Shown here in pieces: positions 10,901 to 18,119 of a DNA stretch of 63,882 nt (its first letter is position 1; each line of letters starts with the position of its first letter). This DNA is from Flavobacteriales bacterium 34_180_T64 (lineage in GTDB: Bacteria > Bacteroidota > Bacteroidia > Flavobacteriales > Flavobacteriaceae): contig MAAR01000007.1 in NCBI GenBank assembly GCA_002162765.1, positions 1 to 63,882 on the forward strand. The letters are read 5' to 3'. The notes below the pieces were generated by a model, which saw only the letters and a program-made list of their open reading frames with translations, was not told the origin of the DNA and did no database searches. The position numbers and the translations under genes were made by a program.

Positions 10901-11044
10901 AGTAAATGTAAGTGCCAAGATGTTTCTGAAGGCAAGACTATTATTTGATTGTAATAAAATCTTGAGATAATCTTTTACAAGGGTAAAGGTTTTTCCACTT
11001 CCAGCTGAGGCATTATATATTATAAAAGGATTGGATGGATTCAT
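7898..11044 (-). CDS. AddA-like UvrD/RecB-family helicase-nuclease
   Basis: A 1048-residue superfamily 1A helicase with a C-terminal nuclease domain. Visible are the Walker A NASAGSGKT (residues 11-19), the first helicase block LALTFTNKAVGEMKERI, the Walker B-like HYFIDEFQDTSQLQW, then GDAKQAIYRWRGG, TIHKSKGLEFPVV and VLTRA. The nuclease part has RPDRVV followed by VIIDYKTG near the C-terminus. It would unwind and degrade DNA ends with the AddB-like protein encoded about 2.8 kb further along the same strand. RecB is an alternative name, but no RecC/RecD partners are here. It is divergent from the superoxide dismutase gene. Confidence 0.9.
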   Translation of the reverse strand: MNPSNPFIIYNASAGSGKTFTLVKDYLKILLQSNNSLAFRNILALTFTNKAVGEMKERIIETLQQFANPEIIEFPNNMFNMLSEELTMTPETLHNKSKTILNTMVHNYAAFDISTIDKFNHRLIRTFAHDLKLPPNFEVELDTTSILAKAVDKLIDKAGTDKTLTKVLVDFAIEKADDDKSWDIAYDFNAIAKLLVNENEIPFIDTIKDKTLDDFKSLTINLKGKMSQHELSIIEASERILTLIDESGLQFDDFSGSYLPKHFQKLVAKNFNIGFESKWQEDLENKTLYPKRVTSDIASIIDSIQPDISNAFAETKDQVFQYKFLKNCLKNLTPLSILNAINLALKGIKEEEDLVLISEFNSIISNEVNQQPAPYIYERIGEKFKHYFIDEFQDTSQLQWKNLSPLIENALSAENLSGETGSAMIVGDAKQAIYRWRGGKAEQFIDLHNKIEHPFVFEQEVKNLPVNYRSKNTIVAFNNAFFSGLSGYAFTNEEHQNIYQASTQDSFLKEEGYVELLFLEVKREDKNSHHCEQVLKTVNKAVANGFDLSDICIITRKTKEGISVAEFLSDHDIPIVSSETLLLQNSPEVNFISSIINLANQPKNSAYKIEILYYLAEYKLKLENRHFFYSELVHLEPSSLFKALEKYGYNFDFNSFLHQPLYEAVETIIRTFELNENSNAYIQFYLEEVLSYSQKYNASWAGFTSYWELKKEKLCIVSPQGIEAIQIMTIHKSKGLEFPVVIFPFANQDIYFDMSPKVWFPVEKQNFNGFSHLYINLNKDLENYSTEGAELYADYQAELELDAINLLYVVLTRAVEQLFVISELDLDKNQNEKLKVYSGLFINYLKSSNLWSNDQHEYQFGNAKRISSKRSKQVAKSQTQFISTAKEDHNLKIITNSGYLWDSAQVLAIEKGNLVHYIMSFIKSKNDIDSVFDRLKSLGKLNESQSNHLKPLIQNLINHKLLAPYFNQDLIIHNERDIITAQGQILRPDRVVINSKGEAVIIDYKTGLENPKHKEQLYQYQDVLEEMNFKIVKKILVYINDAIKIKEF

Positions 11045-11123
11045 AGCATTAAAATTAATGAAAGATAGAAATAATCAATGGTTTCATAACAATTTAATAT
11101 TTTTAATTACGCTGTATTATATG

Positions 11124-11131
11124 TAAATTTG
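11124..11131 (+). promoter_or_regulatory. -7 promoter element of the superoxide dismutase gene
   Basis: TAAATTTG is an exact TAnnTTTG match, 36 nt before the ATG at 11168. It excludes the upstream in-frame TTG at 11129 as the real start, because that codon lies inside the box. Confidence 0.7.
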
Positions 11132-11167
11132 GATGAATTAATTATTAACATTATAAAACTTAATATT

Positions 11168-11776
11168 ATGGCATTCGAACTACCAAAATTACAATATGCT
11201 TATGATGCTCTCGAGCCTCATATCGATGCTCGCACTATGGAAATTCATCATTCTAAACACCATCAAGGATATACCAATAATTTAAATAATGCTATTTCCG
11301 GAACTGCTTTAGAAGGGAAACCAATTGAAGAAATTCTTACAAATCTAGACATGAATAACGGCGCTGTTAGAAATAATGGTGGTGGTTTTTATAATCATTC
11401 GTTATTTTGGAATGTAATGAATCCTGAAGGCAAAGGGTATTTGTCAGGCGAGTTAAAAGAAGCAATAGAAGCTGCATATGGCTCAGTAGATACATTTAAG
11501 GATGCATTTAGTAAGGCTGCTGCAACACGTTTTGGCTCAGGTTGGGCATGGTTATGTGTTCATAAAGGAGGAAAGGTTGAAGTGTGCTCTACACCAAATC
11601 AAGATAATCCGTTAATGTCTGGTGTTGGTTGTGAGGGAATTCCAATATTAGGCTTGGATGTTTGGGAGCACGCGTATTATTTAAATTATCAAAATAGAAG
11701 ACCAGATTATATCAATGCATTTTTTAATGTTATTAACTGGAATGAAGTTGAACGACGCTACTCCGAAGCTAAATAA
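11168..11776 (+). CDS. sodA: Superoxide dismutase (Mn/Fe family, Mn-type signature)
   Basis: A 202-residue enzyme converting superoxide to hydrogen peroxide and oxygen. Metal ligands are visible in order: His27 (EIHHSKHH), the His in FYNHSLFW, and Asp and His in LDVWEHAYY. The GGGF before NH and the Gln in PNQDNPL are the pattern usual for Mn-dependent or cambialistic forms, whereas Fe-SOD normally has Gln in the first motif. No signal peptide is present, so it is cytoplasmic. The start is set at ATG 11168 (MAFELPKL) because the longer frame begins at a TTG inside the -7 box. The assignment to the superfamily is firm; the metal is inferred. Confidence 0.95.
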   Translation: MAFELPKLQYAYDALEPHIDARTMEIHHSKHHQGYTNNLNNAISGTALEGKPIEEILTNLDMNNGAVRNNGGGFYNHSLFWNVMNPEGKGYLSGELKEAIEAAYGSVDTFKDAFSKAAATRFGSGWAWLCVHKGGKVEVCSTPNQDNPLMSGVGCEGIPILGLDVWEHAYYLNYQNRRPDYINAFFNVINWNEVERRYSEAK

Positions 11777-11796
11777 TAGTAGTACATATATATTAC

Positions 11797-11827
11797 AAAA
11801 AGCAAATCGAGAGGTTTGCTTTTTTTT
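11797..11827 (+). terminator. Intrinsic terminator of the superoxide dismutase gene
   Basis: Stem AGCAAATC / GGTTTGCT (one G-T pair), GAGA loop, followed by a run of T. It starts 20 nt after the stop codon. Confidence 0.85.
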
Positions 11828-11856
11828 ATGACCATCTATAGTAAATTATTAAAATG

Positions 11857-11929
11857 AAAAAAGGTGAACAGAGAGTCCACCTTTTTTGCCCCAAATCTAC
11901 CATAAACTTAACCTACTTATGTTATGGTG
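11857..11929 (-). ncRNA. sRNA-like hairpin plus terminator element, copy A
   Basis: Read on the minus strand: a 5' hairpin (ACCATAA pairing with TTATGGT around a CATAAGTAGGTTAAG loop), a linker AGATTTGGGGC, then a strong terminator stem (GGTGGAC / GTTCACC) ending in a T-run. An exact TAnnTTTG box lies at 11933-11940, immediately upstream, so transcription would begin at about the first hairpin base. It lacks any coding potential. A second copy lies 250 nt away (12107-12180) and is identical through the linker and loop apart from one base. Function unknown; it is most simply a small RNA, or alternatively a specialised 3' end of purF transcripts. Confidence 0.6.
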
Positions 11930-11932
11930 AAA

Positions 11933-11940
11933 CAAATATA
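11933..11940 (-). promoter_or_regulatory. -7 element in front of sRNA-like copy A
   Basis: TATATTTG on the minus strand is an exact match to TAnnTTTG, four bases ahead of the conserved element. No clear TTTG is found 19-20 nt further upstream. Confidence 0.5.
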
Positions 11941-12106
11941 TAAGCACTTTATTGGTTTTTTTTAATTTTTTAGATAAACGACTTATAAATTAGCTTAAAC
12001 GGAAAATTTAAAGGGTTTTGGGTTTTATTCTTACTATTTATGTGCCGAAAGGGAATACTTACAAAAATTTGAAAGTCAATACTTTAAAAGTAAAAGTAAG
12101 GGCAAT

Positions 12107-12180
12107 AAAAAAAGGTGAACAGAAGTTCACCTTTTTTTGCCCCAAATCTACCATGAACTTAACCTACTTATGTTATGGTG
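12107..12180 (-). ncRNA. sRNA-like hairpin plus terminator element, copy B
   Basis: Second copy of the 11857-11929 element, same orientation. The terminator stem is perfect here (GGTGAAC / GTTCACC followed by seven T). The 5' hairpin has one T-to-C change that leaves only ACCAT / ATGGT paired. The upstream box position reads TACATTGG (12184-12191), one step away from the TAnnTTTG consensus, so this copy may have a weaker promoter. It sits 112 nt beyond the purF stop codon, so it may also terminate purF. Confidence 0.6.
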
Positions 12181-12291
12181 ATACCAATGTATGCGTATTT
12201 TGATTAAAACTTTACATATATTAGATGAAATGCGTTTTTTTCAGATTAACAACATTTTTTTCGGATAAAGTGCCTTCTGCTAGTGTTTTAT

Positions 12292-14190
12292 CTAATATGC
12301 TCTTTCCTTATTTCCTTCGTAAAAGTTAATAAATGCACGATTAACAACACGATTTCCACCAGGCGTTGGATAGTTACCTGTAAAATACCAATCTCCTAAA
12401 TTTTTCGGACACGCTTTATGTAAATTTTCAACGGGTTGAAATATAGTCTGTACAGTTGCTTTAATAGTAGTATCGCAAATAAGTTCAGAGATTTTTGCTG
12501 AAATCTCTTCAGCTGAGAATTCTTTATATAAATCTTTTACATAATTCTTTACCTCAGTATCTTTAAGCGAAACCTGTGCTTTACATTTTATATAAACGTC
12601 TTCAATTAAATGGTATTTATTAGTTTCCTTAAGCAATTCAAGCATCGCTCTAAATGCAATCAAACCCTCTAGGTTAGCCATGTCAATTCCATAACAATCT
12701 GGATATCTAATTTGTGGAGCAGAAGATACAACGACAATCTTTTTTGGATTAAGCCGATCCATCATTTTTATAATACTCTTTTTTAATGTAGTACCTCGAA
12801 CGATACTGTCATCAATTATTACAAGGTTATCGGTTGGTTTTATCACACCATAAGTTACGTCATAGACATGAGCCACTAAATCGTCTCTACTGCTATCTTC
12901 TGTAATAAAAGTTCTGAGCTTAACATCCTTTATAGCAATCTTTTCAATTCTAGGACGCTCAGACAGTATTTCAGTTACTTTTTCAGCAGATAAACCACGT
13001 TGTCCATTTAAAATGGCTTCGGTTTTCTTTTCATTAAGATGATCTTCAACTGTTTCTATCATCCCGAAAAATGAAGTCTCAGCAGTATTTGGGATAAATG
13101 AAAACACCGTATTCTTTGTGTCATGATCAATAGCCTCAAGTACTTTGGGCATCAATAATTTCCCTAATTCTTTTCGCTCTTGATAAATTTCAGCATCACT
13201 TCCCCTTGAAAAATAGATACGTTCAAATGAGCACGCTTTACGCTCTAAGGGTTCTAATATTTTTTGAATTGATGTTTCACCAGATTTTTTTGTTATAAGA
13301 GCGTGTCCAGGATCGAGTTCCTTAACATCGTCAAAAGCAACATTAAATACAGTTTGAATAACAGGTCGCTCTGAAGCAACTACTACAATTTCATCATCCT
13401 TATAATAATATGTAGGACGAATTCCAGAAGGATCTCTTAAAACGAAAGAATCACCATGACCGAGTAATCCAGCAATAGCATAACCTCCATCCCAATTTTT
13501 AGCCGCTCTCTTTAATATCTTAGCAACATTTAAACGCTCGGCAATTAGAGGTGTGCATTCTACTTTATTATACCCTTCTTTCTTTAATTGTTTATATTTT
13601 TTGGCAACAGCATCATCCAAAAAGTGACCAATTTTTTCCATGATAGTAATGGTGTCAGCCTTTTCTTTCGGATGTTGACCAAGTTCAACTAAGCCGTCAA
13701 ATAATTGATTCACATTGGTCATATTGAAATTTCCAGCAACTATAAGGTTTCTGTGCATCCAATTGTTTTGTCTTAAAAAAGGATGTACACTTTCTACGCT
13801 GTTTTTTCCAAAAGTTCCATAGCGAACATGTCCTAAAAGTAACTCTCCTATATAAGGGATGTTTTCCTTTTGTAGAGCAACGTCATCATTGTACTCTGGG
13901 TGTTCTGAAAGTTCTTTGTTGATGCGCTCGTTGATTTGTGCAAAAATATCCTGAATAGGTTGCTGCGCAATTGAACGTACTCTACTAATATAACGATCGC
14001 CAGGATTAGTATCCAATTTTATGCTTGCAAAACCAGCACCATCTTGACCACGATTATGCTGTTTTTCCATCATGAGGTACATCTTATTTACACCATAAAA
14101 TGCACTACCATATTTTTCTTTATAATATTCTAATGGTTTTAAAAGTCTGATGAGTGCTATTCCGCATTCATGTTTTAAAGCATCGCTCAT
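12292..14190 (-). CDS. purF: Amidophosphoribosyltransferase (long Bacteroidota form)
   Basis: A 632-residue enzyme for the first committed step of purine synthesis, PRPP plus glutamine to phosphoribosylamine. The N-terminal class-II amidotransferase begins with a short propeptide before Cys9 (KHECGIAL), and NRGQDGAGF and the LLGHVRYGTFG loop follow. The C-terminal phosphoribosyltransferase has the PRPP loop LVIIDDSIVRGTTLKKS. It is about 130 residues longer than E. coli PurF, with extra sequence at the N-terminal junction and C-terminus. Bacteroidota often carry such a long form beside a standard one, so it may be a paralogue. It shares a strand with purN. Confidence 0.88.
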   Translation of the reverse strand: MSDALKHECGIALIRLLKPLEYYKEKYGSAFYGVNKMYLMMEKQHNRGQDGAGFASIKLDTNPGDRYISRVRSIAQQPIQDIFAQINERINKELSEHPEYNDDVALQKENIPYIGELLLGHVRYGTFGKNSVESVHPFLRQNNWMHRNLIVAGNFNMTNVNQLFDGLVELGQHPKEKADTITIMEKIGHFLDDAVAKKYKQLKKEGYNKVECTPLIAERLNVAKILKRAAKNWDGGYAIAGLLGHGDSFVLRDPSGIRPTYYYKDDEIVVVASERPVIQTVFNVAFDDVKELDPGHALITKKSGETSIQKILEPLERKACSFERIYFSRGSDAEIYQERKELGKLLMPKVLEAIDHDTKNTVFSFIPNTAETSFFGMIETVEDHLNEKKTEAILNGQRGLSAEKVTEILSERPRIEKIAIKDVKLRTFITEDSSRDDLVAHVYDVTYGVIKPTDNLVIIDDSIVRGTTLKKSIIKMMDRLNPKKIVVVSSAPQIRYPDCYGIDMANLEGLIAFRAMLELLKETNKYHLIEDVYIKCKAQVSLKDTEVKNYVKDLYKEFSAEEISAKISELICDTTIKATVQTIFQPVENLHKACPKNLGDWYFTGNYPTPGGNRVVNRAFINFYEGNKERAY

Positions 14191-14216
14191 TGTTAGTTGT
14201 GTTGTGTATTATAAAT

Positions 14217-14246
14217 AAAAACGCGCTCTATTTAGAGCGCGTTCGT
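14217..14246 (-). terminator. Terminator after the PfkB-family kinase gene
   Basis: Stem ACGCGCTCT / AGAGCGCGT with the T-rich run on the minus-strand side. It lies between the kinase stop and the purF start, so purF is probably transcribed from its own promoter or by read-through. Confidence 0.8.
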
Positions 14247-15173
14247 TTATGTTAATTCAATTTCAAATTGAGTTAGTTGTTTAAATTGTTGTAAGCGTTT
14301 GAAAACTTCATCGCTTGATAAATTTTGCATGCGTTCAGTGCCAAATTTTTCGACACAAAAGGAAGCAAGAGTTGAACCAAAAATAACGGCATTTTTCATA
14401 TTTTCGAAGCTGACATCTTCAGAATTGGCAAGATATCCTGCGAACCCTCCAGCAAATGTATCACCTGCTCCTGTAGGATCATAAACCTCTTCTAAAGGCA
14501 GCGCTGGTGCATAAAACACATTGTCATCATGAAATAACAATGCACCATGTTCCCCTTTCTTAATCACAACGTATTTAGGACCCATAGCGTGAATTTTTCT
14601 TGCAGCAACCACTAATGAATACTCGCCTGTTAGTTGTCGTGCCTCTTCGTCATTTATGGTAATTACGTCAACGCGTTTAATAACTTTATGAAGATCATCT
14701 AAAGCGCTATCCATCCAAAAATTCATGGTATCCAAAATCACAAGTTTTGGTTTATTCTCCATTTGATCAAGCACACTCATTTGAACCATTGGATGTAGGT
14801 TCCCAAGCATTACAACATCAGCGTCTTTATATTTGTGAGGAACTACTGGATTAAAATCAGCAAGCGTATTCAGCTCTGTTACCAACGTGTCACGTGTATT
14901 CATATCATTGTGATAGCGTCCACTCCAAAAGAACGTTTTTCCGTCTTTTACAATTTCAATACCAGAAATATCAATATTTTTATCAGATAATAAATCTAAA
15001 TATTCTTGAGGGAAGTCATCTCCAACAATAGAAACAATAGAAGAATCTACATTAAAATGTGAAGCGGATAATCCAATAAAGGTGGCTGCACCTCCTAGAA
15101 TTTTATCTGTTTTTCCGAATGGAGTTTCGATGGCATCAAAAGCTACCGTTCCAACAATGACTAATTTCTTCAT
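14247..15173 (-). CDS. PfkB-family sugar/nucleoside kinase
   Basis: A 308-residue ribokinase-fold kinase. The N-terminal glycine motif is ILGGAATFIGLSASHF (about 26-41). The C-terminal signature DPTGAGDTFAGGF contains the catalytic Asp and the anion hole. PfkB enzymes phosphorylate sugars, nucleosides or sugar phosphates; the substrate cannot be read from the sequence. Its place between purF and rnhA-purN makes a nucleoside or ribose-related substrate a reasonable guess. A TATATTTG box at 15196-15203 lies 22 nt ahead of the start. Confidence 0.85.
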   Translation of the reverse strand: MKKLVIVGTVAFDAIETPFGKTDKILGGAATFIGLSASHFNVDSSIVSIVGDDFPQEYLDLLSDKNIDISGIEIVKDGKTFFWSGRYHNDMNTRDTLVTELNTLADFNPVVPHKYKDADVVMLGNLHPMVQMSVLDQMENKPKLVILDTMNFWMDSALDDLHKVIKRVDVITINDEEARQLTGEYSLVVAARKIHAMGPKYVVIKKGEHGALLFHDDNVFYAPALPLEEVYDPTGAGDTFAGGFAGYLANSEDVSFENMKNAVIFGSTLASFCVEKFGTERMQNLSSDEVFKRLQQFKQLTQFEIELT

Positions 15174-15195
15174 ATAACGGGTTCAAAATTTGGTG

Positions 15196-15203
15196 CAAAT
15201 ATA
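15196..15203 (-). promoter_or_regulatory. -7 element of the PfkB-family kinase gene
   Basis: Minus-strand TATATTTG is an exact TAnnTTTG match. Without a visible -33 partner it remains tentative. Confidence 0.4.
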
Positions 15204-15229
15204 ATATTTTTAAGTAGTTAAAAGCGAAT

Positions 15230-15871
15230 TTATTTTCTGCCAAAATCTGCAGGAATTTCTCCCCAAGCTTTTGTTTCCCATTTTACTATTGTCGTAGTGA
15301 ATGTGTTTTCTTTCAACCAAGCTACAGCGCGATCTATTAAATCAAAGACCGCTTTGTTTTTCTCATTTCGCTCAAGTTTGGTGTTGCAAGTTTTCTTTTT
15401 TACCCAACTCATGGCCGTTCTTGAGTCTGTATAGATGAAAAGATTGCTTTTCTTCTTTTTTAATAAAGCCAATCCATGTACAATGGCCAAAAATTCTCCA
15501 ATATTATTAGTGCCTTCTTCAAAAGGACCTTGTATAAAAAGTTGTTTTTTGGTTTTTGTGTCAACACCTCTATATTCCATTTTGCCAGGATTACCACTTG
15601 ATGCGGCATCAACTGAAATGGATTTGTAATTTGGTTGTCCTATTTTTTTTAGTTGTACTTCTGAAAGGTCACTTTTAAATTTTTTGTTTTTACCTATATA
15701 GTCTTTGTAATTCCCTTGAAGCGCTTTTTTTGCGGCTTCAAAAGTTGAAAAGGACTTATATTGAGCACCTTGAAAATCTTTTATTTGTGCCTTACAATCG
15801 TCCCAAGACTCAAATATACCCGAATGATGACCTTTCCACACTGTATAGTATTTTTTCTTTTTTCTAGCCAT
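15230..15871 (-). CDS. rnhA: Ribonuclease HI with N-terminal viroplasmin/hybrid-binding domain
   Basis: A 213-residue protein that cleaves RNA in RNA-DNA hybrids. Residues 1-52 form the caulimovirus-viroplasmin-type hybrid-binding domain (KKYYTVWKGHHSGIF, AQYKSFSTFEAAKKAL) seen in eukaryotic and some bacterial RNase H1. The catalytic domain carries SVDAASSGNPG (first Asp), NNIGEFLAIVHGL (Glu) and FIYTDSRTA (second Asp). Its start overlaps the end of purN by 8 nt, so the pair is co-transcribed and probably translationally coupled. Confidence 0.9.
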   Translation of the reverse strand: MARKKKKYYTVWKGHHSGIFESWDDCKAQIKDFQGAQYKSFSTFEAAKKALQGNYKDYIGKNKKFKSDLSEVQLKKIGQPNYKSISVDAASSGNPGKMEYRGVDTKTKKQLFIQGPFEEGTNNIGEFLAIVHGLALLKKKKSNLFIYTDSRTAMSWVKKKTCNTKLERNEKNKAVFDLIDRAVAWLKENTFTTTIVKWETKAWGEIPADFGRK

Positions 15872-16430
15872 TTAATAATTTATTAACGACTTCAGGGAAA
15901 TGGGTCATTTCCAAATCATGAATTTTGATTGCGACATCATCTGCAGTATCTAATCTATTTACTTCACATTTTGCTTGAAAAATAATAGCTCCTTCGTCAT
16001 AATGTGAATTGACATAATGAATTGTAATACCAGTTTCGGTTTCATGATTAGCCACAACAGCCTCATGCACAAATTTACCATACATGCCTTTGCCGCCATA
16101 TTTTGGTAATAAAGCGGGGTGAATATTAATGATCTTATTAGGGAATTCATTTATAATAGATTCAGGAATTTTCCATAAAAATCCTGCGAGTATAATGAGA
16201 TCGGGTGCCGATGCTTTTAGAATATTTAGAACATCTTCATTTTTTGAAAACGCTATTTTATTGAATGACAGCGCACTAACTTCAAGTTTTTTGGCACGAT
16301 CCAAAACTTTGGCATGGGAATTGTTACTAAGAACCTGAATAACAGAAGCATTATCTCTGTTGTGAAAAAACTCAATTAAATTTTCAGCATTAGTACCACT
16401 TCCGGACGCAAAAATTACAATACGTTTCAT
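15864..16430 (-). CDS. purN: Phosphoribosylglycinamide formyltransferase
   Basis: A 188-residue folate-dependent enzyme transferring a formyl group to GAR in purine synthesis. Seen: the phosphate-binding ASGSGTNAEN (8-17) and the catalytic triad Asn102, His104 (NIHPALLPKYGGKGMYG) and Asp145 (HYDEGAI). Length is normal. It is the first gene of a leftward purN-rnhA unit and is divergent from acpP across a 185-nt intergenic region that must hold both promoters. Confidence 0.95.
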   Translation of the reverse strand: MKRIVIFASGSGTNAENLIEFFHNRDNASVIQVLSNNSHAKVLDRAKKLEVSALSFNKIAFSKNEDVLNILKASAPDLIILAGFLWKIPESIINEFPNKIINIHPALLPKYGGKGMYGKFVHEAVVANHETETGITIHYVNSHYDEGAIIFQAKCEVNRLDTADDVAIKIHDLEMTHFPEVVNKLLNG

Positions 16431-16553
16431 TTACAGATTATAATGTTAAGATTGTTCGAACAAAAAAAAGAATAAATATTAACAATTAGAAGGTAAAATA
16501 GAAATACTTCAATTCAATTTTTGTATTTTACAATCACATTTTTAGACTAAAGG

Positions 16554-16584
16554 TGTGTTTTAAAAATAAAGTTTTTTATTTTTG
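16554..16584 (+). promoter_or_regulatory. Promoter of the acpP-fabF operon
   Basis: TATTTTTG at 16577-16584 is an exact -7 TAnnTTTG box, and TGTG at 16554-16557 (3 of 4 matches to TTTG) lies exactly 19 nt upstream. The ATG of acpP is 32 nt downstream of the box. Confidence 0.6.
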
Positions 16585-16615
16585 CCAACTAATTAAAACT
16601 TAAAATTAAAAGATT

Positions 16616-16849
16616 ATGTCAGACATTGCATCAAGAGTAAAAGCGATTATCGTAGACAAATTGGGAGTTGATGAAAACGAAGTTGTTATTGAAGCTAGCT
16701 TCACAAACGATTTAGGAGCAGATTCATTAGACACTGTAGAATTAATAATGGAATTCGAAAAAGAATTCGATATCCAAATTCCAGACGATCAAGCTGAAAA
16801 TATAGCAACAGTTGGTCAAGCTATATCATATATAGAATCTGCAAAATAA
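16616..16849 (+). CDS. acpP: Acyl carrier protein
   Basis: A 77-residue acidic carrier of fatty-acid intermediates. The phosphopantetheine attachment motif [10 protein letters not shown] has Ser37. Length and acidity are typical. It is followed after 12 nt by fabF, the usual pairing, in a plus-strand run that continues to rnc and pyk. Confidence 0.98.
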   Translation: MSDIASRVKAIIVDKLGVDENEVVIEASFTNDLGADSLDTVELIMEFEKEFDIQIPDDQAENIATVGQAISYIESAK

Positions 16850-16861
16850 GCATTAAAATTT

Positions 16862-18112
16862 ATGGAACTTAAGCGAGTTGTAGTTACAGGTCTTGGCGCT
16901 TTAACACCTATAGGCAATACCAAAGATGAATATTGGGATGCACTTATTAGTGGTAAAAGTGGTGCCGCGCCTATAACATATTTTGATACTGAAAAGTTCA
17001 AAACAAAGTTCGCTTGCGAATTAAAAAACTTTAATCCTACTGATTTTCTAGATAGAAAATTGTCTCGAAAAATGGACAGATTTGCGCAATACGCTATGGT
17101 GGCTTCTGATGAAGCGATCATAGATGCCAAACTAGATCTAGATAAAGTAAATAAATTACGAGTTGGTGTTATTTGGGGAGCAGGAATAGGAGGATTAGAA
17201 ACGTTTCAGAACGAAGTATTAAACTTTTCTGAAGGCGATGGTACTCCAAGATTTAACCCGTTCTTTATCCCTAAAATGATTGCAGATATTGCACCAGCAA
17301 ATATTTCCATAAAACATGGTTTTATGGGCCCAAATTATACAACGGTATCTGCCTGTGCTTCTTCTGCTAACGCTATGTTTGATGCTTTAAACATGATACG
17401 TTTAGGGCATTGTGATGTTATTGTTACAGGAGGAAGCGAAGCAGCAGTTACTATTGCTGGTATGGGAGGTTTTAATGCTATGCATGCCTTATCAACTAGA
17501 AATGAAAGCCCAAAAACGGCATCTAGGCCTTTTGATGCTACCAGAGATGGTTTTGTATTAGGAGAAGGCGCCGGAGCTATTGTTCTTGAAGATTATGAAC
17601 ATGCAAAAGCTAGAGGAGCCAAAATTTATGCTGAGTTATTAGGAGGTGGATTATCTTCTGATGCACATCATATGACGGCACCTCACCCTGAAGGAATTGG
17701 TGTCATTGCTGTAATGAAAAATTGTTTAGAAAATGCGGGTGTAAAACCTGAAGAAGTTGATCATATCAACACGCATGGAACATCAACGCCTCTTGGAGAT
17801 GTTGCTGAACTAAAAGCGATTTCAGAGGTGTTTGGTAGCCACGCTAAAAACATTAGTATTAATTCAACAAAGTCTATGACTGGTCACTTGTTAGGAGCTG
17901 CAGGAGCTATTGAATCGATTGCCTCAATTTTGGCAATGGAACATGGTATTGTTCCTCCTACAATTAATCATACAACCGTTGATGAAAATATTGATTCTGA
18001 ATTAAATTTGACATTAAATAAAGCGCAAAAAAGAGACGTTAAAGTCGCTATGAGCAATACTTTTGGTTTTGGAGGTCACAACGCTTGTGTGCTGTTCAAA
18101 AAACTAGATTAA
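16862..18112 (+). CDS. fabF: 3-oxoacyl-ACP synthase II
   Basis: A 416-residue condensing enzyme that elongates acyl-ACP with malonyl-ACP in fatty-acid synthesis. The catalytic triad Cys165 (VSACASSAN), His305 (NTHGTSTPLGD) and His342 (GHLLGAAGA) is intact, and the C-terminus has the GFGGHN motif. It lies 12 nt after acpP and 7 nt before rnc, so the three are one operon. Confidence 0.97.
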   Translation: MELKRVVVTGLGALTPIGNTKDEYWDALISGKSGAAPITYFDTEKFKTKFACELKNFNPTDFLDRKLSRKMDRFAQYAMVASDEAIIDAKLDLDKVNKLRVGVIWGAGIGGLETFQNEVLNFSEGDGTPRFNPFFIPKMIADIAPANISIKHGFMGPNYTTVSACASSANAMFDALNMIRLGHCDVIVTGGSEAAVTIAGMGGFNAMHALSTRNESPKTASRPFDATRDGFVLGEGAGAIVLEDYEHAKARGAKIYAELLGGGLSSDAHHMTAPHPEGIGVIAVMKNCLENAGVKPEEVDHINTHGTSTPLGDVAELKAISEVFGSHAKNISINSTKSMTGHLLGAAGAIESIASILAMEHGIVPPTINHTTVDENIDSELNLTLNKAQKRDVKVAMSNTFGFGGHNACVLFKKLD

Positions 18113-18119
18113 ATATCGA

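Larger units (their letters stand above)
11777..12291. other. Gene-free interval between superoxide dismutase and purF
   Basis: This 515-nt gap has no credible protein gene. It holds the sod terminator, the two copies of the sRNA-like element (11857-11929, 12107-12180) and about 175 nt of AT-rich spacer between them (11941-12106) in which I see no structure. A 61-codon plus-strand frame across the second copy is a by-product of the repeat. Confidence 0.7.

Noticed and set aside
12018..12203. 61-codon plus-strand frame across the repeat element
   Set aside because: Its C-terminal part is the reverse complement of the sRNA-like element, and a homologous frame is not preserved at the other copy.
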